Origin: Methanosarcinales archaeon
GTDB lineage: Archaea; Halobacteriota; Syntropharchaeia; Alkanophagales; Methanospirareceae
Assembly: GCA_025464585.1 (NCBI GenBank)
Contig: JAODGL010000142.1
Span: 1-7,990, forward strand
DNA: 7,990 bases
Direction: 5' to 3'
In this document: positions 1-5,064 of the stretch, piece by piece
Layout of the letters: every line of letters starts with the position of its first letter
Position numbering within the stretch: position 1 is the stretch's first letter
The notes under the pieces: model-generated
The model's input: only the letters and a program-made list of their open reading frames with translations
The model's database searches: none
What the model was told of the DNA's origin: nothing
Made by a program: the position numbers and the translations under genes

Positions 1-39
1 TTTCTTTGACCTGTTGGAATAATATATGTTAAACGTCAT
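1..39 (-). CDS. N-terminal fragment of a RelE/ParE-like toxin (runs off left edge)
   Basis: Thirteen codons are visible, reading MTFNIYYSNRSKK, and the frame is still open at base 1. The ATG overlaps the TGA stop of the preceding antitoxin-like frame in an ATGA arrangement, the usual coupling of type II antitoxin-toxin pairs. The short strand with an I-x-Y-S-x-R/K-x-x-K pattern resembles the start of RelE/ParE-fold ribonuclease or gyrase toxins. This rests on position and a very short stretch of protein, so the family call is inference. The catalytic residues would lie outside the window. Confidence 0.45.
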   Translation of the reverse strand, partial: MTFNIYYSNRSKK

Positions 40-291
40 AAACTCAGTTCTTTTTTAAGCTCTTCGTGTGATGTTAATTTCCCCTCGGATTTTTCTATCC
101 TGTACTCTTGCAATGCCTCATAGTCGTCTTCCGTCATTATGCTATCTATATCCACAGATATCACAAATAAAGTAGTAATCCCATCCTGTGCAGCTTAATT
201 CCGAGCGTGTCTTCGGTTTATTTTCGTCCTTCACAAGGCTTTCTATGGGTGCTACCGATTTCTCAATTGCCTTTTTTAATTCCCTAAACAT
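36..291 (-). pseudogene. RelB/Phd-type antitoxin, apparently split by a frameshift
   Basis: Two minus-strand frames seem to make up one antitoxin of about 85 residues. The first starts with ATG at 291, has a GGTGAT ribosome-binding site 4 nt upstream (296-301), begins MFRELKKAIEKSVAPIESL, and stops at 142-144 (49 codons). The second frame is open from just after a stop at 195-197 and ends at 36-38. It contains a hydrophobic strand (LFVISVDIDSIM), then MTEDDYEALQEYRIEKSEGK and HEELKKELSL. That tail is typical of RelB-like antitoxins, whose C-terminus wraps the toxin. A one-base shift between roughly 165 and 200 would join the frames. Alternatives: two separate small genes (49 aa, and 33 aa from the ATG at 137, 4 nt apart), or a sequencing error. 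The first frame ends FICDICGYR, which looks like half a zinc ribbon but has only three cysteines and is probably an out-of-frame accident. Confidence 0.5.
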
Positions 292-330
292 GGTAATCAC
301 CCTAACAATATATCATACCCACATTCCGCA

Positions 331-338
331 TTTATAAA
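331..338 (-). promoter_or_regulatory. TATA box for the antitoxin-toxin pair
   Basis: TTTATAAA lies 40 nt upstream of the ATG at 291. A start site about 25 nt downstream (near 307) would give a leader of roughly 15 nt that still carries the AGGGTGAT Shine-Dalgarno at 296-303. The box is self-complementary, so strand is assigned from the gene layout. Confidence 0.5.
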
Positions 339-381
339 ACTTTATTTTTAGTTTTTATCACACAGACTATTGAGCAATTAC

Positions 382-1104
382 TTAGTTTTTGACATCACCA
401 ATCTTCCATTCAGCCTTCCTCAATATCCCTCTCAGTGTTTGCACCTCTCTCCCGGTAAGTTCCGCTCTGCCGAGAATTCTTCGGAGCATGAGCATAGTCT
501 TCTCCTTTTTGTGCTCCTTGTAACCAATCTCATCCAAAAACGTTTTTACATGCATGAACAAACGCTCTTTAGCCTCCACACTTGCTAATTTTTCCGTTTC
601 CGAAGTGGCAGCAGCACCTTCCACTTCGCTTAGTTCGTACAGAACCACTGCAACGGCATGTGAGAGGTTCATCACTGGATATTCAGTACTCGTAGGAATG
701 CATACAACGACATCGCAAAGCATAAGCTCTTCACGCTTCAGTCCGGTATCCTCGCTACCAAACAGAATGGATAAAATTCCACTCTTTCCGAGTGCTTTAA
801 CCTTCTCTTTTAATTGCCGTGGTGAGAAAAATGGCATTCTGAGATGTTTATTAGCGGAAATGCCGTGCTTAGAAGTGGTGCCAGCAACAATAACCGAGTT
901 TTTTATCGCTTCTTCTATTGAATCCACAATTTCGCATCTACTTAGCACATCGTAAGCGTGAGAAGCAACAGCCTTCGCTTTTTCTCCTATATTAGCTGGT
1001 TTTACTATATAAAGCTCCGAGCACCCGAAGTTTTTTATCACCCTTGCTACCGCTCCTATGTTCTCTTCAAGCTTTGGTTCCACCAGAATTGTTCTTATTT
1101 CCAT
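382..1104 (-). CDS. trmJ: SpoU/TrmH-superfamily RNA 2'-O-methyltransferase, TrmJ type
   Basis: This is a 240-residue SPOUT methyltransferase. It uses S-adenosylmethionine to methylate a ribose 2'-OH, and in the archaeal TrmJ family the usual target is nucleotide 32 of tRNA. All three SpoU motifs are present: motif 1 around residues 15-27 (NIGAVARVIKNFG, with the catalytic-type Asn15 and Arg21), motif 2 at 114-122 (LFGSEDTGL), and motif 3 at 136-158 (IPTST...MNLSHAVAVVLYEL), which forms the trefoil knot that binds the cofactor. Residues about 172-237 form a charged helical C-terminal extension, as in TrmJ, ending in a segment with an LTGREVQTLRGILR pattern. The ATG at 1104 gives the standard start just before the first beta strand (IRTILVEP). 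The gene is divergent from fumarase across 48 bp and has a very short leader and no strong Shine-Dalgarno. Assignment to TrmJ rather than another SpoU methylase is from family resemblance; the substrate is inferred. Confidence 0.85.
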   Translation of the reverse strand: MEIRTILVEPKLEENIGAVARVIKNFGCSELYIVKPANIGEKAKAVASHAYDVLSRCEIVDSIEEAIKNSVIVAGTTSKHGISANKHLRMPFFSPRQLKEKVKALGKSGILSILFGSEDTGLKREELMLCDVVVCIPTSTEYPVMNLSHAVAVVLYELSEVEGAAATSETEKLASVEAKERLFMHVKTFLDEIGYKEHKKEKTMLMLRRILGRAELTGREVQTLRGILRKAEWKIGDVKN

Positions 1105-1152
1105 AAACCTTTACATAATTAATAGAAAGACATCAAATATTTATTCTTCATA
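1105..1152. promoter_or_regulatory. Divergent promoter region, trmJ / fumarase alpha
   Basis: This 48-bp AT-rich gap must serve both flanking genes. On the minus strand, AATAAATATTT (1135-1145) is a plausible TATA element about 36 nt from the trmJ start. On the plus strand, TTTACATAATTAAT (1110-1123) could serve fumarase. Both would give leaders of only about 10-15 nt. Neither gene has a convincing Shine-Dalgarno here. The two elements nearly abut, so the promoters may compete. Confidence 0.35.
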
Positions 1153-2028
1153 ATGATCACGAAAGAACTGATTAAGGACGTAACGATAACTATTTTGAGA
1201 AGAGCGGAAACTGCACTCCCGGGTGATGTGAAAGAGGCGCTGGCTCATGCATACGAGTGCGAAGAGAATGAAATAGCAAAAGTGCAGTTGAAGGCAATGC
1301 TCGATAATGTAAAGCTTGCGGAGGAAATGCAAAGACCTTTATGTCAGGATACGGGCATCCCACTTTTTTTCGTGACGCTCGGAAGTGGCAACGTAAATCT
1401 GAACGAGATCGAAAGCGGCGTAAGAGAGGGCGTAAAAGAAGCAACGCGAATAATCCCTTTGCGTCCAAATGTGGTGAATCCGATAACGAGGAAGGGCGGG
1501 GAAGCGAACATAGGTAACAGAATGCCGCATATAAATTATAAAATCGCGGATATTGACGGACTTGAGATAACCGCATTTCCAAAGGGCGGTGGCTCGGAGA
1601 ACGTAAGTGCATTTACTATCCTTTCTCCTAAGCCTGAAGAGGAAGCAGTGAAAGAGATAACGAACTTTGTTCTCGATGCGGTGCTCCGTGCTGCCGGGAA
1701 ACCTTGCCCGCCTACCATCATTGGTGTTGGTATAGGTGGTTCTGCGGATATGGCGATGAGCCTCTCAAAAGTGGCGTTGATTCGACCCGTGAGCATGAGG
1801 CACAAAGATGCGCGGATAGCGAGGATTGAGGCGGAACTACTCGACGCGGTGAACAATACCGGTATAGGACCCATGGGCTTAGGAGGAAAAGCAACTGCCC
1901 TTTGCGTGCATATAGAAACTGCGGATACGCACATAACAAGTTTGCCCGTAGCAATAAATTTCCAGTGCTGGGCAGCTCGTAAAGCGTCTGCAAAGATATA
2001 TTCTAATGGTGAGGTGGAATATGTATAA
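1153..2028 (+). CDS. Class I fumarate hydratase, alpha subunit (fumarase/tartrate dehydratase family)
   Basis: This 291-residue protein matches the alpha (N-terminal) half of oxygen-sensitive [4Fe-4S] fumarases, which interconvert fumarate and malate. Three cysteines are placed as expected for cluster ligands: Cys64 in the CQDTGIP motif, Cys185 in KPCPPTIIGVGIGGSADM, and Cys272 in NFQCWAARK. Other family hallmarks are AFPKGGGSEN (141-150), NRMPH (122-126) and GIGPMGLGGKATAL (237-250). In two-subunit enzymes the beta subunit supplies further active-site residues. No beta gene follows here: the next gene is convergent xseB, 9 bp downstream. The partner must therefore lie elsewhere in the genome. 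L-tartrate dehydratase alpha is the main alternative, since the family does not separate well by eye. The ATG at 1153 precedes the usual N-terminal helix. No Shine-Dalgarno is evident, consistent with a short or absent leader. Confidence 0.88.
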   Translation: MITKELIKDVTITILRRAETALPGDVKEALAHAYECEENEIAKVQLKAMLDNVKLAEEMQRPLCQDTGIPLFFVTLGSGNVNLNEIESGVREGVKEATRIIPLRPNVVNPITRKGGEANIGNRMPHINYKIADIDGLEITAFPKGGGSENVSAFTILSPKPEEEAVKEITNFVLDAVLRAAGKPCPPTIIGVGIGGSADMAMSLSKVALIRPVSMRHKDARIARIEAELLDAVNNTGIGPMGLGGKATALCVHIETADTHITSLPVAINFQCWAARKASAKIYSNGEVEYV

Positions 2029-2037
2029 AAACCAATC

Positions 2038-2280
2038 TCACGCCTCCGCTCCGAATTCCTCCACGCTTATCTCGCCTCCCTCGCGCTCCATCAACTTCTC
2101 CACTTTATATTCCGCCTCGTCTAACTTCTTATTGCAAAACTTGCACAGCTCCATCCCCTCCTCGAACATCTTCAGTGAATCGTCTAAGGAGAGATTTCCT
2201 TCTCCCAGCATTTCTACTATGCTCTCCAACCTTTTCATCGCATCCTCAAAAGTTATTTCTTCTCCTTCTTTCTCTTCCAT
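2038..2280 (-). CDS. xseB: Exonuclease VII small subunit
   Basis: This 80-residue acidic helical protein has the XseB pattern: FEDAMKRLESIVEMLGEGNL (11-30), SLDDSLKMFEEGMELCKFCN (31-50), then KKLDEAEYKVEKL (51-63). XseB forms a two-helix coiled-coil that binds the catalytic XseA subunit in the single-strand-specific exonuclease VII complex. Its length is normal for the family. XseB is best known from bacteria and occurs only in some archaea. No xseA is visible in this window, so the catalytic partner would be encoded elsewhere. The gene converges on the fumarase gene with 9 bp between the stops. Its promoter must lie in the AT-rich stretch 2281-2320, where TATA-like runs occur. Cys46 and Cys49 form a CKFC pair that is not a family requirement as far as I know. 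Confidence 0.85.
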   Translation of the reverse strand: MEEKEGEEITFEDAMKRLESIVEMLGEGNLSLDDSLKMFEEGMELCKFCNKKLDEAEYKVEKLMEREGGEISVEEFGAEA

Positions 2281-2362
2281 GCTTAAATAATATAAAATAT
2301 AAAATTTATATTAAACTTGGACCGAATGTTAAAAAAGCGAATATATTCCTTGTCGTTGAAAA
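2281..2362. promoter_or_regulatory. Divergent AT-rich promoter region, xseB / PIN relic-trpD
   Basis: The stretch 2283-2315 is almost all A and T, with several TATA-like elements readable on both strands, including TTTATATTAAAC at 2305-2316. For xseB, an element near 2298-2310 is 20-30 nt from its ATG at 2280. For the plus strand, GAATATATTC at 2339-2348 (a 10-bp palindrome) lies about 20 nt before the ATG at 2363, and TTTATATTAAAC lies further out. The exact start sites cannot be fixed from sequence. Confidence 0.35.
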
Positions 2363-2515
2363 ATGAAGGGAGTTATTGATACCTGTTTCTTGGTGGACTG
2401 GGTGAATTATAAAAGAAGGGACATCTTGAAACATGTTTTTGACGTCAAAATTATGAGGGAGTCTGAAAAATGCTTGAAGAATATCTCGGCAAAGTTGTGG
2501 ATAGAAAGGATCTGA
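2363..2515 (+). pseudogene. N-terminal relic of a PIN-domain protein
   Basis: A 50-codon frame starts MKGVIDTCFLVDWVNYKRRD and ends at a TGA at 2513-2515. The opening beta strand with Asp6 (VIDTCFLVDW), followed by a helix with YKRRDIL and a second strand (HVFDVKI), is what the first 30 residues of PIN-domain ribonuclease-like proteins look like; Asp6 would be the first metal-binding acid. After about residue 31 the resemblance ends. The frame then runs 46 bases into trpD in another register, so all later acidic residues of a PIN active site are missing. It is best read as the stump left when the rest of the gene was deleted up to the trpD ribosome-binding site. Alternatively it now acts as a leader peptide coupled to trpD. 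It has no clear Shine-Dalgarno. Confidence 0.5.
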
Positions 2516-3477
2516 GTGCAGAAGAAGCGGGAAACGCGATGCAAGCAATAATGAGCGGAGAGGCGGGTAATATACAAACTGCTGCTTTTTTAGCTTCTTT
2601 AAGAACGAAAGGCGAGACAGAAGAAGAAATAGCTGCGTTCGCACGCGTGATGCGAGAGCTCGCATTAAAAATCAATCCGAAAGTGGAGAAGAGCGTGGAT
2701 GTATGCGGGACAGGTGGCGATGCGATAGAAACATTCAATATCTCTACCACTGCGGCTTTTATCTCCGCTTGCGTGGTTCCCGTGGCGAAGCATGGTAACA
2801 GGTCAGTAACGTCAAAATGCGGTAGTGCAGATGTAATAGAGGAATTGGGTGTGAACCTGGCTTTACCGCCTCGCAGGATAGAAGAGTGCATAGAGAAAAT
2901 AGGTATTGGGTTCATGTTCGCACCGCTGCACCATCAAGCGATGAAGAACGTGATGGAAGTGCGGCAGAAACTGGGGATGAGGACTGTTTTTAATATCCTG
3001 GGTCCGTTAACGAATCCCGCAAATGCATCGCATCAGCTCATTGGCGTTTACCATGCCGAGCTTACCGAGCTTATGGCGAAGGTACTTCGTATCTTAGGTC
3101 TGAAGAAGGCGCTGGTGGTGCATGGAGAGCCGGGAGTGGATGAGGTTTCAGTATGCGGGAAGACAAAAGTATCGCAATTGAGTAACAGAGAGATAACGAC
3201 TTATTTCATAACCCCAGAGGATTTTGGTGTGGAAAGAGCGTCGCCGGAAAAAATTGCCGGTGGTGATAGAAAAGAGAGTGCAAGAATATTGAGGGATGTG
3301 TTGAATTGTAAGGAGGAAGGAGCAAAGCGAGATGTTGTTTTACTGAATGCCGCAGCAGCTATTTTTGCCGCCGATGAAGCGAGAAGCATAGAAGAGGGGT
3401 TTGAAATTGCAACGGATATATTGGAGGATGAGAGGGCTGCAAAGAAGTTAGAGGAGTTCATCAGGTTTGCGAGGTGA
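2470..3477 (+). CDS. trpD: Anthranilate phosphoribosyltransferase
   Basis: TrpD transfers the phosphoribosyl group of PRPP to anthranilate, the second committed step of tryptophan synthesis, in the cytoplasm. The 335-residue length is typical. The small helical domain covers about 1-70. The PRPP-binding signature is CGTGGD at 79-84, followed by FNIST (89-93) and KHGNRSVTSKCGSAD (107-121). Arg165 in MEVRQKLGMRTVFNILGPLT is the expected anthranilate-binding arginine, and Asp224-Glu225 in PGVDEVS are the metal-binding pair. GAGGGAGT (2454-2461) is a good ribosome-binding site for the ATG at 2470. Unusually for archaea, no other trp gene is adjacent. The start is overlapped by the PIN relic in another frame. 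Downstream it converges on prf1 across 58 bp. Anthranilate specificity is supported by these motifs; pyrimidine or AMP phosphorylase paralogues are unlikely because the Arg165 region and DE motif fit TrpD. Confidence 0.92.
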   Translation: MLEEYLGKVVDRKDLSAEEAGNAMQAIMSGEAGNIQTAAFLASLRTKGETEEEIAAFARVMRELALKINPKVEKSVDVCGTGGDAIETFNISTTAAFISACVVPVAKHGNRSVTSKCGSADVIEELGVNLALPPRRIEECIEKIGIGFMFAPLHHQAMKNVMEVRQKLGMRTVFNILGPLTNPANASHQLIGVYHAELTELMAKVLRILGLKKALVVHGEPGVDEVSVCGKTKVSQLSNREITTYFITPEDFGVERASPEKIAGGDRKESARILRDVLNCKEEGAKRDVVLLNAAAAIFAADEARSIEEGFEIATDILEDERAAKKLEEFIRFAR

Positions 3478-3535
3478 AACCTGCAAAATTTAATCTTTTT
3501 CATACCGGCGCCGACGATTCCCTTTTGGACTCAAA

Positions 3536-4627
3536 TTACTTTGCCCTGTACCTCAATATAGCGGCAACGCCACCAAATGCACGTTTTAATTGTGCACCCT
3601 CCTCAAAGTCCGTTGAGATGACTTCCACATCTGCTCCTATCTCCTCTGCAAGCTCCACCAAATCGCGCATGACCTCTGTCTCGAGCTCCTCGGAGAACAA
3701 AAGTGTGCCAACGGCGCCAATTTCCAATTTCCTCCTCACTTCTTCTTTCCCGTATACTACCATTCTTTCATCATTTGCCAATAGCTTCATGAACTGCACC
3801 ATGAGCTTCTTCTCACTCATCAAATCCAGACCTTCAAGGACATCCTCCGCCTTATCAACGAGCTCATAAAGACCGGATTCATCTGTATAGGCTACATCAA
3901 AAGCTCCAAGAATCTTATTCTGCAGCTCGTAATGCAGGTAAGACCCTTTTATAAAATCTTCTTTCGTCGGACTCGGTCCTCCTATCAAAATGCCTCGCAT
4001 ATCTTTGATTTGAAGTAAAATTCGTGTTGCATGCTCGCCTATTCGCTTGTAAAAATCTTCTGTTGCAATCTCTCGCAACCTTTGAAATCGCGGTGCCGAC
4101 TGCCCCCCTTTCCTTATCTTTCCCGGAACCGCAGAAGTCAAGTGCTTCATCGTCTCCACCACTTTTCCCGTTAAGATGCCTATCGTCGCTTCTCTTTTGT
4201 CAAGCACGATTAAACCATATTTTTCGTGCTCCTCCACCATCTCTTCCAGCGGCTCAAGGAAGAAGCTCGAATCGCAATGATAGATGTAAGACAGTATTTT
4301 CTCCGGTGGCTCCACGATGAACGTTTCTATATCGGTCTTGTCCCCTCCCTTCTCTACCGCACCACAGAATATAACCACACCATTTTCTCCTACCCGTACA
4401 TACTTCAACTTGGATAAAATGGAATCTAAAGAACTTTGAACGTTGGTACGCGTGGATTTGCTTTTTATATTCATCGCTTGTCCATATTCCTCTCTGAGAT
4501 GAGAAGTAACATCTGATATCTGCTTATCTGGCGGAATGTAAACTGATACAAGCTCTGTTCCTCTACCGCTCTTCTTTCTCAGCTCTTCCAATACCTTCCT
4601 GAATTCATATTTTTTTATTCGTTCCAT
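3536..4627 (-). CDS. prf1: Peptide chain release factor aRF1 (class 1), lacking the minidomain
   Basis: aRF1 recognises all three stop codons in the ribosomal A site and triggers peptidyl-tRNA hydrolysis. I place the start at ATG 4627 (MERIKKYEFRKVLEELR), giving 363 residues. A longer in-frame reading from 4708 would only add translated hairpin repeat and tRNA sequence. Domain 1 carries NIKS at 53-56 and YHCDSSF at 116-122 (the YxCxxxF stop-codon motif). Domain 2 carries the catalytic GGQ at 174-176 (RKGGQSAPRFQRLRE). Domain 3 ends with GAQLKRAFGGVAAILRY. Family members are usually about 400-425 residues. Here the sequence passes from AVGTLLFSEELE (305-316) straight to the final helix VMRDLVELAEEIGADVEVIS (319-338), so the 40-50 residue minidomain, often with CxxC pairs in archaea, is absent. 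There is no own TATA box in sight; the gene is probably read from the csl4-rpo11-tRNA transcript. Confidence 0.93.
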   Translation of the reverse strand: MERIKKYEFRKVLEELRKKSGRGTELVSVYIPPDKQISDVTSHLREEYGQAMNIKSKSTRTNVQSSLDSILSKLKYVRVGENGVVIFCGAVEKGGDKTDIETFIVEPPEKILSYIYHCDSSFFLEPLEEMVEEHEKYGLIVLDKREATIGILTGKVVETMKHLTSAVPGKIRKGGQSAPRFQRLREIATEDFYKRIGEHATRILLQIKDMRGILIGGPSPTKEDFIKGSYLHYELQNKILGAFDVAYTDESGLYELVDKAEDVLEGLDLMSEKKLMVQFMKLLANDERMVVYGKEEVRRKLEIGAVGTLLFSEELETEVMRDLVELAEEIGADVEVISTDFEEGAQLKRAFGGVAAILRYRAK

Positions 4628-4633
4628 TTTTTC

Positions 4634-4704
4634 TTTGATCAAACTTTTTCTAAAAGTTTGATGCGAAGCGTTTTTGATCAAACTTTTTCTAAAAGTTTGA
4701 TGCG
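4634..4704. repeat. Two tandem 32-bp repeats, each a perfect hairpin
   Basis: Identical 32-bp units at 4634-4665 and 4673-4704 are separated by 7 bp (period 39). Each contains a perfect inverted repeat, ATCAAACTTTT / AAAAGTTTGAT, with a 3-nt loop (4638-4662 and 4677-4701), plus a TTTGATCAAA palindrome at its left end. The right-hand unit's last four bases (TGCG on the plus strand) are also the last bases of the tRNA-Gly gene. The left unit ends in the same TGCG without a tRNA, so the duplication seems to have copied the tRNA 3' boundary. In the minus-strand transcript the hairpins lie between the tRNA 3' end and the prf1 start, ending about 10 nt from that ATG. They could act as RNA-processing or stability elements, weak terminators, or copies of a dispersed repeat; this is not decidable here. 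Confidence 0.9.
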
Positions 4705-4771
4705 GCAACCGGGGTTCGAACCCGGGTTACAGGCTTGGGAAGCCCGTGTCCTACCGCTAGACTATTGCCGC
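4701..4771 (-). tRNA. tRNA-Gly, anticodon CCC
   Basis: A full cloverleaf folds from 71 nt. The acceptor stem GCGGCAA pairs with TTGCCGC. The D stem GTCT pairs with GGAC. The anticodon stem CGGGC pairs with GCCTG around loop TTCCCAA (anticodon CCC, reading GGG). The T arm is CCGGG-TTCGAAC-CCCGG, with discriminator A. CCA is not encoded and there is no intron. The first 15 nt also encode the last four residues and TAG stop of rpo11 on the same strand. The 3' end abuts a perfect hairpin repeat that leads to prf1. No separate tRNA promoter is obvious inside rpo11, so the tRNA is probably cut from the longer transcript. Confidence 0.95.
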
Positions 4772-5056
4772 TTTCGCTTTTTTATACAGCGACCCAAACT
4801 CCTCAAATTCTGACGCCAGTGAAGCAGCAGCGGACTTCACCGCCTCTATCGGGTCCCCTTCCCTCATCTTTACGTACAAGACAGGGTTGCTCATCAGCGT
4901 ATGTTTGATACTATAGGTTGCGATGTAAACTTTTTCATTCTCCAGCAGCTTTGATGTAAGAGGAGCTAAAAGTGTATGGTCCTCTCCCTCTATCTCTATC
5001 TTCACCTCTTTTTCCTTCTTCTCCAGCACCTTTAGCTTCTTGTTCCCCTTTTCCAT
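4757..5056 (-). CDS. rpo11: DNA-directed RNA polymerase subunit L (Rpo11)
   Basis: This 99-residue protein is the Rpb11/Rpo11 homologue that dimerises with Rpo3 to nucleate assembly of archaeal RNA polymerase. The family core is clear: EIEGEDHTLLAPLTSKLLEN (21-40), then VYIATYSIKHTLMSNPVLYV (43-62) and a C-terminal amphipathic helix (DPIEAVKSAAASLASEFEEF, 68-87). The N-terminal 15 residues are lysine-rich. The start is set by AGGTG placed 5 nt before ATG 5056; that site overlaps the TAG stop of csl4, so the two genes are translationally close (8 nt apart). The C-terminus is odd: residues 96-99 (AAIV) and the stop are encoded by nucleotides 1-15 of the tRNA-Gly gene. RNase P cleavage of a shared transcript would remove the stop codon. 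Missing the last few residues would probably not harm the fold, since the conserved helix ends earlier. Confidence 0.92.
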   Translation of the reverse strand: MEKGNKKLKVLEKKEKEVKIEIEGEDHTLLAPLTSKLLENEKVYIATYSIKHTLMSNPVLYVKMREGDPIEAVKSAAASLASEFEEFGSLYKKAKAAIV

Positions 5057-5064
5057 ACTTACAC

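Noticed and set aside
142..291. A stand-alone zinc-ribbon mini-protein ending FICDICGYR
   Set aside because: Only three cysteines are present, and the last part overlaps, in another frame, the hydrophobic strand that fits an antitoxin. A split antitoxin explains the layout better, though this is not excluded.
554..955. A 133-codon plus-strand frame opposite trmJ
   Set aside because: It is antisense to a gene with clear SpoU motifs. The Ser/Ala-rich translation has no recognisable motif.
1536..1934. A 132-codon minus-strand frame within fumarase
   Set aside because: It is a shadow of the conserved fumarase frame with no promoter or family pattern.
2451..2915. A 154-codon minus-strand frame over the start of trpD
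   Set aside because: It is the complement of conserved TrpD sequence, rich in Ser, Pro and Ala, without motifs.
3474..3869. A plus-strand frame overlapping the end of trpD and antisense to prf1
   Set aside because: It is mostly the complement of the aRF1 C-terminal domain. The Ser/Thr-rich composition is typical of shadow frames.
4634..4704. CRISPR-like repeats
   Set aside because: There are only two units with a 7-bp gap, far shorter than a spacer, and each unit is a complete hairpin rather than a partly palindromic repeat.
4628..4708. An N-terminal extension of aRF1 with a doubled HQTFRKSLIK peptide
   Set aside because: It is the hairpin repeat and tRNA 3' end read in frame. The family N-terminus begins at MERIKKYEF (4627), and the upper start lies inside the tRNA.
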